Shown one piece after another: positions 25,827 through 33,251 of a DNA stretch of 64,000 nucleotides; position 1 is the first letter of the stretch, and every line of letters starts with the position of its first letter. Under the pieces are notes generated by a model that saw only the letters and a program-made list of their open reading frames with translations, searched no databases and was not told where the DNA came from. The stretch comes from a virus. The position numbers and the translations under genes are program-made. Where the stretch lies: positions 113,536-177,535 of the IMG/VR virus record IMGVR_UViG_3300047369_000650. One strand, given 5' to 3'.

Positions 25827-26025
25827 TGAAGAAGTAAGAGCTGCAGCTCAGAAAGAAGCGGAAAAAACATTTGCTGATTTTATGCTTTGGAGTAAAAGAA
25901 CCACATATGCTGCAATTGCAATGCTTTTAATTGTAGCATCATGTAACTTTGGGGTAGAGGACGACACCTATCCTGCCTATAACGGCGAACAATATAATCC
26001 GTCCAATCTTAATGTAAAGAAATAA
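25819..26025 (+). CDS. aa3-type cytochrome c oxidase subunit IV-like single-span protein
   Basis: 68 residues. EKTFADFMLWSKRTTYAAIAML is the pattern of the small bacterial aa3 oxidase subunit IV (acidic start, TFxxFxxW, then one transmembrane helix), a family found mainly in Alphaproteobacteria. The helix ends in IVASCNFG, which could also be read as a lipobox, and is followed by an extra ~25-residue polar tail not typical of the family. Location directly upstream of a pseudoazurin and DoxX supports a respiratory role. Moderately sure. Confidence 0.55.
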   Translation: MTDEEVRAAAQKEAEKTFADFMLWSKRTTYAAIAMLLIVASCNFGVEDDTYPAYNGEQYNPSNLNVKK

Positions 26026-26039
26026 AGATAGGAAAATCT

Positions 26040-26456
26040 ATGAAGAATCTAATTATAGCAAGTATTATGGCACTTCTCACTACTTCAGTATTTGCTGAAG
26101 ATATAACAATTGAAATGTTAAATAAACGTGAAGATGGCGCTAAGATGGTATATTCTCAAGACATTGCACGTATTGATGTAGGAGATACAATTACTTGGGT
26201 ACCGACACAAAAAGGACATAATGTAGAATTTATTGCAGGTCCTGATGGATGGAAAGCGCCAAAAAAATCAAAACTTAGCAAAGAAGTTTCTATTACTTTT
26301 GACACACCAGGAGTGTATCTATATCAATGTTCACCACATAAAACAATGGGTATGATTGCTATTGTGGTAGTAGGCGATGGAGACAATGATATCTCAAAGG
26401 CTAAAGTAAAAGGTAAGTCAAAAAAAGTATTTAAGGCTTTATTGGCTGAACTATAA
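26040..26456 (+). CDS. Pseudoazurin (periplasmic type I blue copper protein)
   Basis: 138 residues. Signal peptide 1-19 (ends VFAE), then a cupredoxin domain: IEMLNKREDGAKMVYSQD, VGDTITWVPTQKGHNVE, FDTPGVYLYQCSPHKTMGM. All four copper ligands are present with exact pseudoazurin spacing: H60, C97, H100 and M105. The C-terminal two-helix tail typical of pseudoazurins follows. Pseudoazurins shuttle electrons in the periplasm from the bc1 complex to copper or cytochrome enzymes such as nitrite or nitrous oxide reductases or terminal oxidases. The stop overlaps doxX. Confidence 0.92.
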   Translation: MKNLIIASIMALLTTSVFAEDITIEMLNKREDGAKMVYSQDIARIDVGDTITWVPTQKGHNVEFIAGPDGWKAPKKSKLSKEVSITFDTPGVYLYQCSPHKTMGMIAIVVVGDGDNDISKAKVKGKSKKVFKALLAEL

Positions 26457-26863
26457 TGATTAAAAAACTAGTTAACAAAATCCCAGAGTTTTGTATGACT
26501 CATTGGTTACTTAGAATACCTCTTATTGTTGTATTTTTGCAGCAAGGGCTTTCTAAGTGGCCTATTGATGTAAATGATTCTCCAGTAGAATTAACACTAT
26601 TAGTTTGGACATTCGTTGTACTAGGCGAGCTAGGTGGTGCCATCGGTCTTATTGTTGGTGGTATATTAGATTATATTAAAAAACTAAAAGAGTTTGGTGA
26701 TATTATTACACGTTTCTCCGGTATTACTATGGCAAGTATTATGACTGGAGTTATTTGGACTGGAGAACCCGAAAGCTTTACTGATGTGTTATTATATGAT
26801 AATCTTCATGTATTACTATGGGTAGGCTGTATGTACTTTGCCCTTAGAGGTAATCGTTCGTGA
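26456..26863 (+). CDS. DoxX-like four-helix membrane protein
   Basis: 135 residues with four predicted transmembrane helices. RIPLIVVFLQQGLSKWP and LGELGGAIGLIVGG match the DoxX family (R near helix 1, G-x-x-K, then E-x-x-G in helix 2). DoxX proteins are associated with quinone or thiosulfate oxidation and redox stress membranes. TAATG overlap with pseudoazurin and GTGA overlap with the next peptide show strict coupling. Confidence 0.75.
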   Translation: MIKKLVNKIPEFCMTHWLLRIPLIVVFLQQGLSKWPIDVNDSPVELTLLVWTFVVLGELGGAIGLIVGGILDYIKKLKEFGDIITRFSGITMASIMTGVIWTGEPESFTDVLLYDNLHVLLWVGCMYFALRGNRS

Positions 26864-26958
26864 ATCCACAAAAGCGTACTGTTTACATTATGCTATGGAC
26901 TTGTGTTATATTTCACTTTGTGATTATACCTATCTGGATGTGGAGTCTAGGGTTATAG
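26860..26958 (+). CDS. Small membrane peptide coupled to doxX
   Basis: 32 residues, GTG start within GTGA of the doxX stop. One hydrophobic segment (VYIMLWTCVIFHFVIIPIWMW). The frame is short, but overlap and hydrophobicity are consistent with a real peptide. It competes with an alternative frame described in the next entry. Confidence 0.4.
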   Translation: MNPQKRTVYIMLWTCVIFHFVIIPIWMWSLGL

Positions 26959-27125
26959 TAAGATATAAAAGATTTATTAAATGGTACCGTGTTCTTAGAA
27001 AAGACGGTAATACCATGGGCGTATGTAATGTAGGTCCATGGTATAGTCGTTATAGTAAGCTCAATTGTATATGCTGGGCTTGGGCTAATTCTGGTACGCA
27101 CACTATAGATGGTAAAAATTTATAG
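26895..27125 (+). CDS. Possible Cys/Trp-rich small protein, frame uncertain
   Basis: An open frame (up to 76 residues from ATG 26895) whose second half reads KWYRVLRKDGNTMGVCNVGPWYSR and CICWAWANSGTHT, which looks coding. Its first half overlaps the membrane peptide in another frame. The true start may be later and non-standard. It ends just before the gene 43 promoter. Confidence 0.3.
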   Translation: MDLCYISLCDYTYLDVESRVIVRYKRFIKWYRVLRKDGNTMGVCNVGPWYSRYSKLNCICWAWANSGTHTIDGKNL

Positions 27126-27154
27126 TTTACAAACATCTCATAATATGTTATAAT
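27126..27154 (+). promoter_or_regulatory. Early promoter for gene 43
   Basis: TTTACA (27126-27131), 17 bp, TATAAT (27149-27154). Confidence 0.75.
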
Positions 27155-27177
27155 AATTCCAACTGGAGGTTATTAAT

Positions 27178-29760
27178 TTGAATTCATTCTACACTTCTGT
27201 GAACCGTTATGGTAATTCTATTCTTTATCGTGGATATTCCCCTAATGGTTCGCCAATTAATCAACGTTATAAATTTAAACCAAAATTCTGGGTAGCATCT
27301 AAGGATCCAACAGAGATAAAATCCTTTGATGGTGGCAACATAAGCCCTATAGAATTTGAAAATATGCGTGAAGCTAAAGAGTTTCTTGAACAATATTCAG
27401 AAATGGATGGCGTAAAGATATATGGCACACGTAATTATATACATCAGTTTATTACAGATAAGTTTCCTGATGATATTAAATTTAATCCGAGTAGTATAAA
27501 TGTAGTAAACTTTGATATAGAGGTTGCCTCAGATGATGGGTTTCCAACTCCAGATGCTGCAGCATATCCAATTATATCTATTGCTCTTAAATCCAGTAAA
27601 TCTTCGATATATCAAGTGTGGGGTTTAGATGACTATGATCCATCTAAAACAGAAATCAATTTAGATGGTGGTCAGATACAGTATCATCAGTTTGACTCTG
27701 AACCAGCAATGATGGCTTCGTTTCTAACTTACTGGACTAAAAATTATCCTGATATTATTACTGGCTGGAATACTAGATTCTTTGATGTTCCTTATCTTGT
27801 TAATCGTATTAAAATTATTGGTACGGAAGAAGCCGCTAACAAGTTATCTCCATGGAAACTTGTTAATGAAAGAAATACTACAATCATGGGTCGACCTCAG
27901 GTTAACCATGAGATTGTTGGTATTCAACAAGCAGATTATCTTGAACTATTTAAAAAGTTTGGATATTCATATGGAACACAAGAATCATATAAACTAGATC
28001 ATGTGGCCCATACTGTTCTTGGAGAAAAGAAACTTTCCTATGAAGAACATGGTAATCTCTATACATTATACAAACAAGATCATCAGAAGTTTATTGACTA
28101 TAATATCAGAGATGTTCAGCTAATTGATAAGATGGATGCTAAGATGGGTCTTATTAACTTAGCAATGACTATGGCATATAGAGCAGGTACTAATCTTTCC
28201 GAGACATTTGGTACAACATCTATCTGGGAATCAATTCTCTATCGTAGATTACTCTCAAAGAATATTGTGTCACCAGTAGAGCAGATTCAGAGAGTTGCTT
28301 ATGAAAATAATTCTAATCCAAATATTATCGAGGGTGGCTATGTAAAAGATCCTCAAGTTGGTGCACACGACTGGGTAGTATCATTTGATTTAAATTCTCT
28401 GTATCCAAATATTATTGTTCAGTCTAACATATCTCCAGAGACTATTATTCGTAACAAAACATGGAGAACATTTCAGCAAGGTGTTGATCACTATTTAAAC
28501 GGAACAGATAAAGCTGATAGTGAATATTCTATCTGCGCAAGTGGAGTGCCTTTCTCGAGAGAAAAGCAAGGGGTAATTCCAGAACTCATTGTTGATTACT
28601 ATTCAGAAAGAAGTGTTATCAAGAAAAAGATGTTGGATGCTAAGTCACAATATGAAAAGACAAAATCATCATATCTTGAAGCAGAAATCAATCAGCTAGA
28701 AAATAACCAGATGTCAATTAAGATTTTACTTAATTCTCTTTATGGTGCTCTTGCAAATAAACATTTTAAATACTTTGATAATGCCCTAGCCGAGAGTGTA
28801 ACACTTACTGGTCAGCTTTCTATTAAATGGGCAGAGCGTGCTATTAATCAAGAGATGAATAAAATTCTTAAGACTGATGATTTTGATTATGTTATTGCTA
28901 TTGATACAGATTCAGTTTATATTAATTTCGGTCCTCTTGTAACCAAATTAAAACCAAAAGATCCTGTAAAGGCTATTGACAAACTATGTCAAGATCATTT
29001 TGAAAAGATTATTGCTAAAGCATATGATGGTTTATATCATAGGCTTAATGGCTATACTCCACGCATGGAAATGGGTAGAGAAGTTATTGCTGATCGTGGT
29101 ATATGGACTGCAAAAAAACGCTATATACTTAACGTACACAATAACGAAGGTGTTCAATATGCAGAACCTAAACTAAAAATGATGGGTATCGAGGCTATTA
29201 AATCATCAACTCCTGAAGTAGTCCGAGATAAGTTTAAAGAAATATTTAAGGTTATTATTACTAGTACTGAAGCAGAAACTCGTAGATATATTAATGACTT
29301 TAAAGCAAAATTTAAATCTCTACCACCTGAAGCTGTTGCATTTCCACGTGGAGTTTCTGATATTAGTAAGTTTTCACATAAGAAGAATATCTATTGTAAT
29401 TCTAATAATTCTAAACAATGGTCATCGGGTAGTCAGACAGCAACAATAAAAACAACGCCTATTCATGTTCGTGGTGCTCTTTTGTATAATCATCATGTTA
29501 AAGATAAGGCGCTAGATAAGAAGTACATTATGATACAAAACGGAGAAAAGATTAAATTTACATATATGAAGCTTCCGAATCCTATTCGTGAAAATGTAAT
29601 TTCTTTTCCGGATTACTTACCCGAAGAATTAAATCTGCATAAATATGTAGACTATGAGATGCAATTTGAAAAAACTTTTATTGAACCGCTTAATCCTATT
29701 CTTGAAGCCGTTGGTTGGTCTGTCAAGGATGTGCAAACACTGGAGGACTTTTTTGGATGA
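27178..29760 (+). CDS. gp43: DNA polymerase gp43 (family B)
   Basis: 860 residues. Exonuclease residues are seen in NFDIEVASDD (D113, E115); polymerase motif A SFDLNSLYPNII near 403, motif B LLNSLYGALANKHF near 514, and motif C AIDTDSVY near 575. Length is close to T4 gp43 (898). TTG 27178 is the start, with GGAGG eight bases upstream; no ATG fits. The C-terminus LEDFFG matches the clamp-binding tail of T4 polymerase (LDDLFDF type). Its stop overlaps the next gene. Confidence 0.96.
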   Translation: MNSFYTSVNRYGNSILYRGYSPNGSPINQRYKFKPKFWVASKDPTEIKSFDGGNISPIEFENMREAKEFLEQYSEMDGVKIYGTRNYIHQFITDKFPDDIKFNPSSINVVNFDIEVASDDGFPTPDAAAYPIISIALKSSKSSIYQVWGLDDYDPSKTEINLDGGQIQYHQFDSEPAMMASFLTYWTKNYPDIITGWNTRFFDVPYLVNRIKIIGTEEAANKLSPWKLVNERNTTIMGRPQVNHEIVGIQQADYLELFKKFGYSYGTQESYKLDHVAHTVLGEKKLSYEEHGNLYTLYKQDHQKFIDYNIRDVQLIDKMDAKMGLINLAMTMAYRAGTNLSETFGTTSIWESILYRRLLSKNIVSPVEQIQRVAYENNSNPNIIEGGYVKDPQVGAHDWVVSFDLNSLYPNIIVQSNISPETIIRNKTWRTFQQGVDHYLNGTDKADSEYSICASGVPFSREKQGVIPELIVDYYSERSVIKKKMLDAKSQYEKTKSSYLEAEINQLENNQMSIKILLNSLYGALANKHFKYFDNALAESVTLTGQLSIKWAERAINQEMNKILKTDDFDYVIAIDTDSVYINFGPLVTKLKPKDPVKAIDKLCQDHFEKIIAKAYDGLYHRLNGYTPRMEMGREVIADRGIWTAKKRYILNVHNNEGVQYAEPKLKMMGIEAIKSSTPEVVRDKFKEIFKVIITSTEAETRRYINDFKAKFKSLPPEAVAFPRGVSDISKFSHKKNIYCNSNNSKQWSSGSQTATIKTTPIHVRGALLYNHHVKDKALDKKYIMIQNGEKIKFTYMKLPNPIRENVISFPDYLPEELNLHKYVDYEMQFEKTFIEPLNPILEAVGWSVKDVQTLEDFFG

Positions 29761-30467
29761 ATTATATATTTGACGTAGACGGTACTTTAACACCAAGCCG
29801 TATGCGGATAGATAAAGAATTTAAGGAATTCTTTTTAGAATTTATAAAGAAAAATAATGTTTATCTTGCTACAGGATCAGATTATATAAAAACAGTAGAA
29901 CAACTTGGAACAGAAATCTGTGAGAGTGTTACTAAGTGTTATAACTGTTGTGGTAACAGCGTTTGGCAAAACGGAGAAGAAATATTTAGATCCGATTGGA
30001 CGCTGTCGCACGAATTAGATAAATGGTTAAAAAAAGAACTAAAGAAAAGTAAATTTGATATAAGAACTGGTAATCATATTGAGCAAAGACCCGGCTTGGT
30101 AAATTTTAGCATTGTCGGTAGAAATGCCTCCTTTGAAGAAAGATTTATCTACACTCAATGGGATGAACAGGTAGAAGAAAGAAAAACAATTGCTAGAGAA
30201 TTTAATCAACAGTTTGCATATTACAAAGCTCAAGTAGCAGGTGAGACAGGTCTTGATATTATGCCTATAGGATATGATAAAAGACAAATTGCCGATGATA
30301 TTGAAGGTCCAATAATATTCTTTGGTGATAAAATGGCTCATGGTGGTAACGATTATCCATTAGCTGAAGTAATACAGTATAGAGAAAATTCTTGGAATTA
30401 TGAAGTAAAGTCTTGGAAAGACACCCATAAAATATTAATTAGTTTATCATATAATGGTTTACAATAA
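29757..30467 (+). CDS. Eukaryotic-type phosphomannomutase (HAD superfamily)
   Basis: 236 residues from ATG 29757 (ATGA overlap with gp43). FDVDGTLTPSR holds the nucleophile D6 and acid D8; ATGSDYIKTVEQLG, GLVNFSIVGRNASFEER, GLDIMPIGYDK and IIFFGDKMAHGGNDYPL match the PMM family (PF03332) in order. The family interconverts mannose-6-P and mannose-1-P (or glucose phosphates), feeding GDP-sugar synthesis. This branch is mainly eukaryotic and rare in bacteria. It starts a sugar and nucleotide gene run. Confidence 0.8.
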   Translation: MNYIFDVDGTLTPSRMRIDKEFKEFFLEFIKKNNVYLATGSDYIKTVEQLGTEICESVTKCYNCCGNSVWQNGEEIFRSDWTLSHELDKWLKKELKKSKFDIRTGNHIEQRPGLVNFSIVGRNASFEERFIYTQWDEQVEERKTIAREFNQQFAYYKAQVAGETGLDIMPIGYDKRQIADDIEGPIIFFGDKMAHGGNDYPLAEVIQYRENSWNYEVKSWKDTHKILISLSYNGLQ

Positions 30468-30486
30468 GTAAAATATAGTGTATAAT
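30458..30486 (+). promoter_or_regulatory. Early promoter for the cupin gene
   Basis: TTTACA (30458-30463), 17 bp, TATAAT (30481-30486); -35 overlaps the end of the phosphomannomutase gene. Confidence 0.7.
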
Positions 30487-30507
30487 AATACTATAGAGGA
30501 GAAAAAA

Positions 30508-30867
30508 ATGAAAGCTGGTAAAGTATGGGGAACAACTGAACTGATTGAAGCTAATGGCGCTTTAGAATTTCATCGTATTGAAATGGAAGAAGGTGGTGTA
30601 TGCTCTAAGCACTTACATCGCTATAAGTGGAATGGTTTTTATGTAGAATCTGGAAAGATGCTTATTCGTACATGGCAACGTGATTACGATTTAGTTGATG
30701 TTACTATTCTTGATGAAGGCGATTATCATAAAGTTAAACCTGGTCTTTATCATCAATTTGAGTGTCTTCAAGAAGGTGTGGCTTACGAGCTATATTGGGC
30801 AGAGTTTAATCATAATGATATTGAACGTGAAAGTGTAGGATATCATATGGATGATGTAGATGACTGA
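30508..30867 (+). CDS. Single-domain cupin protein
   Basis: 119 residues from ATG 30508 (AGGAG upstream). Cupin motif 1 is SKHLHRYKWNGFYVESGKM and motif 2 is KPGLYHQFECL, giving likely metal ligands H (HLH) and H (YHQF). Many small cupins of this sort are sugar isomerases or epimerases or dioxygenases. It is flanked by sugar-phosphate genes. Substrate unknown. Confidence 0.7.
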   Translation: MKAGKVWGTTELIEANGALEFHRIEMEEGGVCSKHLHRYKWNGFYVESGKMLIRTWQRDYDLVDVTILDEGDYHKVKPGLYHQFECLQEGVAYELYWAEFNHNDIERESVGYHMDDVDD

Positions 30868-31024
30868 TTCTTTTTCTGATGTAACAAGAGTAGAAGTTAT
30901 TGATAATAATGGTCGATCATATACTAAAAATTGGGTAGATAGTGTAGAAATACAACTTCAAGATGACGGAAAAACTCTTAAATTATTTGTACACTATGAT
31001 GATGAGGAGATATCAGATGACTGA
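30860..31024 (+). CDS. Small acidic hypothetical protein
   Basis: 54 residues, overlapping the cupin by 8 bases and the next gene by 8 bases. Beta-rich then acidic (VRVEVIDNNG absent; visible: TRVEVIDNNGRSYTKNW, LKLFVHYDDEE). No family recognised; coupling supports it. Confidence 0.5.
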   Translation: MTDSFSDVTRVEVIDNNGRSYTKNWVDSVEIQLQDDGKTLKLFVHYDDEEISDD

Positions 31025-31304
31025 GTATGTAGTATTAACAGCAATTCAACAATTTAGAACACGTTATGTGGTTCCAGTAGAAGATATGGAAGACTGTGAT
31101 CCTGAAACATTTATTAAAGATTCTGTTACTTTTGGCGAAGTAAAAGAGTTTAGCCAATTAGATTTAAAAGAAAATATAATCGATGTTCAAATATATGATG
31201 AGAATAATCTTTTAGATTTATTCGACAAAGATAATGATTATCTTTCTGGATGGACTAAAGAACAAAAAATAAAATGGATTAGAAATTGGGAAGAAGGTCT
31301 ATGA
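31017..31304 (+). CDS. Hypothetical protein
   Basis: 95 residues from ATG 31017, beginning MTEYVVLTAIQQFRTRYVVP, a form common in small T4-like phage proteins with an N-terminal strand pair and acidic C-terminus. The upstream in-frame codons overlap the preceding gene and are probably not used. ATGA overlap with the nucleotidyltransferase gene. Confidence 0.6.
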   Translation: MTEYVVLTAIQQFRTRYVVPVEDMEDCDPETFIKDSVTFGEVKEFSQLDLKENIIDVQIYDENNLLDLFDKDNDYLSGWTKEQKIKWIRNWEEGL

Positions 31305-31714
31305 GAGTAGGATTAACTGCTAGCACATTTGATTTATTGCATGCAGGTCACATAATGATGTTAAGAGAAGCTAAGTCACAATGTGATTGGCTTATTGCTG
31401 CTTTACAAGTAGATCCTAGCTATGATCGAAAAGAAAAAAATTCTCCTATTCAAACTATTGTTGAGAGACAAGCACAGCTTGAAGCAGTAAAATATGTTGA
31501 TGAAGTTATTATATATTGTACAGAGGCAGATCTACTTGATATAATTAATATGTATCCAATTAATGTTAGAATACTAGGTGAAGAATATAGAACACAAAAT
31601 TTTACAGGTAAAGATGAATGCCGTAATAGAGGCATTGACTTGTATTTTAATAAGCGTGATCATAGATTTAGTTCAAGTGGATTAAGAAATCGTGTTTGTG
31701 ACAATCATAAATAA
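31301..31714 (+). CDS. Cytidylyltransferase-like nucleotidyltransferase
   Basis: 137 residues. TASTFDLLHAGHIMML contains the HxGH signature of the nucleotidyltransferase superfamily and HRFSSSGLRNR the C-terminal [S/T]SxLR motif. Size and motifs suit glycerol-3-phosphate cytidylyltransferase (TagD) or ADP-heptose synthase relatives, which activate phosphorylated sugars or alcohols to nucleotide derivatives. Neighbours are sugar enzymes. Confidence 0.75.
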   Translation: MRVGLTASTFDLLHAGHIMMLREAKSQCDWLIAALQVDPSYDRKEKNSPIQTIVERQAQLEAVKYVDEVIIYCTEADLLDIINMYPINVRILGEEYRTQNFTGKDECRNRGIDLYFNKRDHRFSSSGLRNRVCDNHK

Positions 31715-31717
31715 TAC

Positions 31718-31746
31718 TTTACAAATTGATCAAAATAGGATATAAT
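31718..31746 (+). promoter_or_regulatory. Early promoter for mazG-like gene, apparently leaderless
   Basis: TTTACA (31718-31723), 17 bp, TATAAT (31741-31746). The ATG used below is at 31753, six bases after the -10, so the transcript would start at or next to the start codon. Confidence 0.65.
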
Positions 31747-31752
31747 ATAAAA

Positions 31753-32046
31753 ATGATTTATGAAGAAAAAATTATTCAGTGGCACTATGATAGAAATCTT
31801 ATTGAAGGTTCTACAGATAAAGATCAGTATATGAAACTTATTCAAGAAATGGGTGAACTATCAGATAATATCTGTAAGGGTAAAGATATTAGAGATGACT
31901 GCGGAGATATTATGGTTGTTCTTATTAATATCATGGAAAGAAATAATATCAGTCTTGAAGAATGTCTTGAAGTAGCCTATAACGATATTAAGGACCGTAA
32001 AGGTAAGATGGTAGATGGTGTCTTCGTAAAAGAAGGTGATAGTTAA
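31753..32046 (+). CDS. MazG-like nucleotide pyrophosphohydrolase
   Basis: 97 residues. IQEMGELSDNICKGKDIRDDCGDIMVVLINI carries the two acidic helices (E-x-x-E-like, then D-x-x-GD) of the MazG / all-alpha NTP-PPase fold. These enzymes remove pyrophosphate from NTPs or dNTPs. Phage MazG proteins are common in marine T4-like genomes. An in-frame TTG/ATT region upstream of the -10 cannot be used. Confidence 0.75.
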   Translation: MIYEEKIIQWHYDRNLIEGSTDKDQYMKLIQEMGELSDNICKGKDIRDDCGDIMVVLINIMERNNISLEECLEVAYNDIKDRKGKMVDGVFVKEGDS

Positions 32047-32981
32047 TGCAACCAAAATATCCAATTTATATTATCTCTAAGGGTAGAGCCGACTCACGGC
32101 TTACCTCTAAAACTCTTGATGAGATTAGAGTACCATATAAAATTGTTATTGAAGAAAGTGAGTTTGATGATTATAATAAAGGCATTTCAGCCGATAAGAT
32201 TCTAACTCTACCGCCCGGATTTAGAGAAAATCCAAAGTATGCAATTCCAGATAATAAAGGTAGAATCGGCGGTTCTATTCCAGCACGCAACTTTGTCTGG
32301 GATCATTCTATTAAAGAAGGTCATGAGCGTCATTGGATTATGGATGATAATATCAAACATTTCTATAGACTGCATAAAAACCAAAAGACTAAAGTGACAT
32401 CTGGTACAGTAATTAGATTGTGTGAAGACTTTACAGATCGCTATAAAAATGTTAAAATGTCTGGTATGAACTATCAGTATTTTGCTCCAGCTTCTCAGAA
32501 GAAAAGACCATACACACTTAATACTAGAATTTATTCCTGTATTTTATTATCTAATGATATTAAACATAGATGGCGTGGTAAATATAATGAAGATACCGAT
32601 CTGAGTTTAAATATTCTAAAAGATGATTGGTGTACAATTCTATTTAATGCCTTCTTGTGTGGTAAGATTACAACTCTTGTTATGGGTGGTGGTAATACAG
32701 ATAATGTGTATGTGGATGGAGATAATCGTTTACAATTTGCACAAGCACTTGTAGAACAACATCCAGACTTGGTTAAAGTTGTTCAAAGATATAATAGATG
32801 GCATCACCACGTTGATTATAGCCCATTTAAAAAGAATAAACTTATTTATCGTGATGACTATGTAATTAAAAGTGGTACTAATGAGTATGGTATGAAATTA
32901 CATGCATTAACTATGGATCAATATAAAAAAGCAACAACAGAATTTGGAAATGCGGAGAACCCTTATTATGAGCAAACCTAA
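32046..32981 (+). CDS. TAGT-type glycosyltransferase 1 (GREB1-like, DNA base modification)
   Basis: 311 residues. PIYIISKGRADSRLTSKTLDEI, VIEESEFDDYNKG, IPARNFVWDHS and HWIMDDNIKHFYR match the family of TET-associated glycosyltransferases described in phages, which are predicted to add sugars to modified bases in DNA. Catalytic candidates are the Arg in SKGR and the DDN triad. TAATG overlap with mazG-like. A second family member is encoded at 35.5 kb. No TET/JBP oxygenase is visible in this window. Confidence 0.75.
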   Translation: MQPKYPIYIISKGRADSRLTSKTLDEIRVPYKIVIEESEFDDYNKGISADKILTLPPGFRENPKYAIPDNKGRIGGSIPARNFVWDHSIKEGHERHWIMDDNIKHFYRLHKNQKTKVTSGTVIRLCEDFTDRYKNVKMSGMNYQYFAPASQKKRPYTLNTRIYSCILLSNDIKHRWRGKYNEDTDLSLNILKDDWCTILFNAFLCGKITTLVMGGGNTDNVYVDGDNRLQFAQALVEQHPDLVKVVQRYNRWHHHVDYSPFKKNKLIYRDDYVIKSGTNEYGMKLHALTMDQYKKATTEFGNAENPYYEQT

Positions 32982-33249
32982 AGGCGCTAACTTATTTGTA
33001 TTAGATGGACAAGAAGATGATCTTGACCCTATGGGCTGGGATGACATGCCAGAATTTGAACAAGAAAATCGTGAAGATTATGCTGCTATTGTGATGCGAT
33101 TTAGAACAGAAGAAGATTTAAAAGAATTTGCACAAAAGATTGGTCAACCAAATCTTACTAGAAAATCACGTGGTACATTCTACCCTGCTGTTGATTTTAA
33201 TGAAGCTAATCTTCTACGTTGGATGGATGAAGATCAAATACAGAGTTAA
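32968..33249 (+). CDS. Conserved phage hypothetical protein
   Basis: 93 residues from ATG 32968, overlapping the glycosyltransferase end by 14 bases (TTG 32944 is an alternative). AAIVMRFRTEEDLKEFAQKIGQPNLTRKSRGTFYPAVD is a pattern seen in many phage proteins encoded beside DNA-modification or recombination genes. Function unknown. Confidence 0.6.
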   Translation: MSKPKGANLFVLDGQEDDLDPMGWDDMPEFEQENREDYAAIVMRFRTEEDLKEFAQKIGQPNLTRKSRGTFYPAVDFNEANLLRWMDEDQIQS

Positions 33250-33251
33250 TT

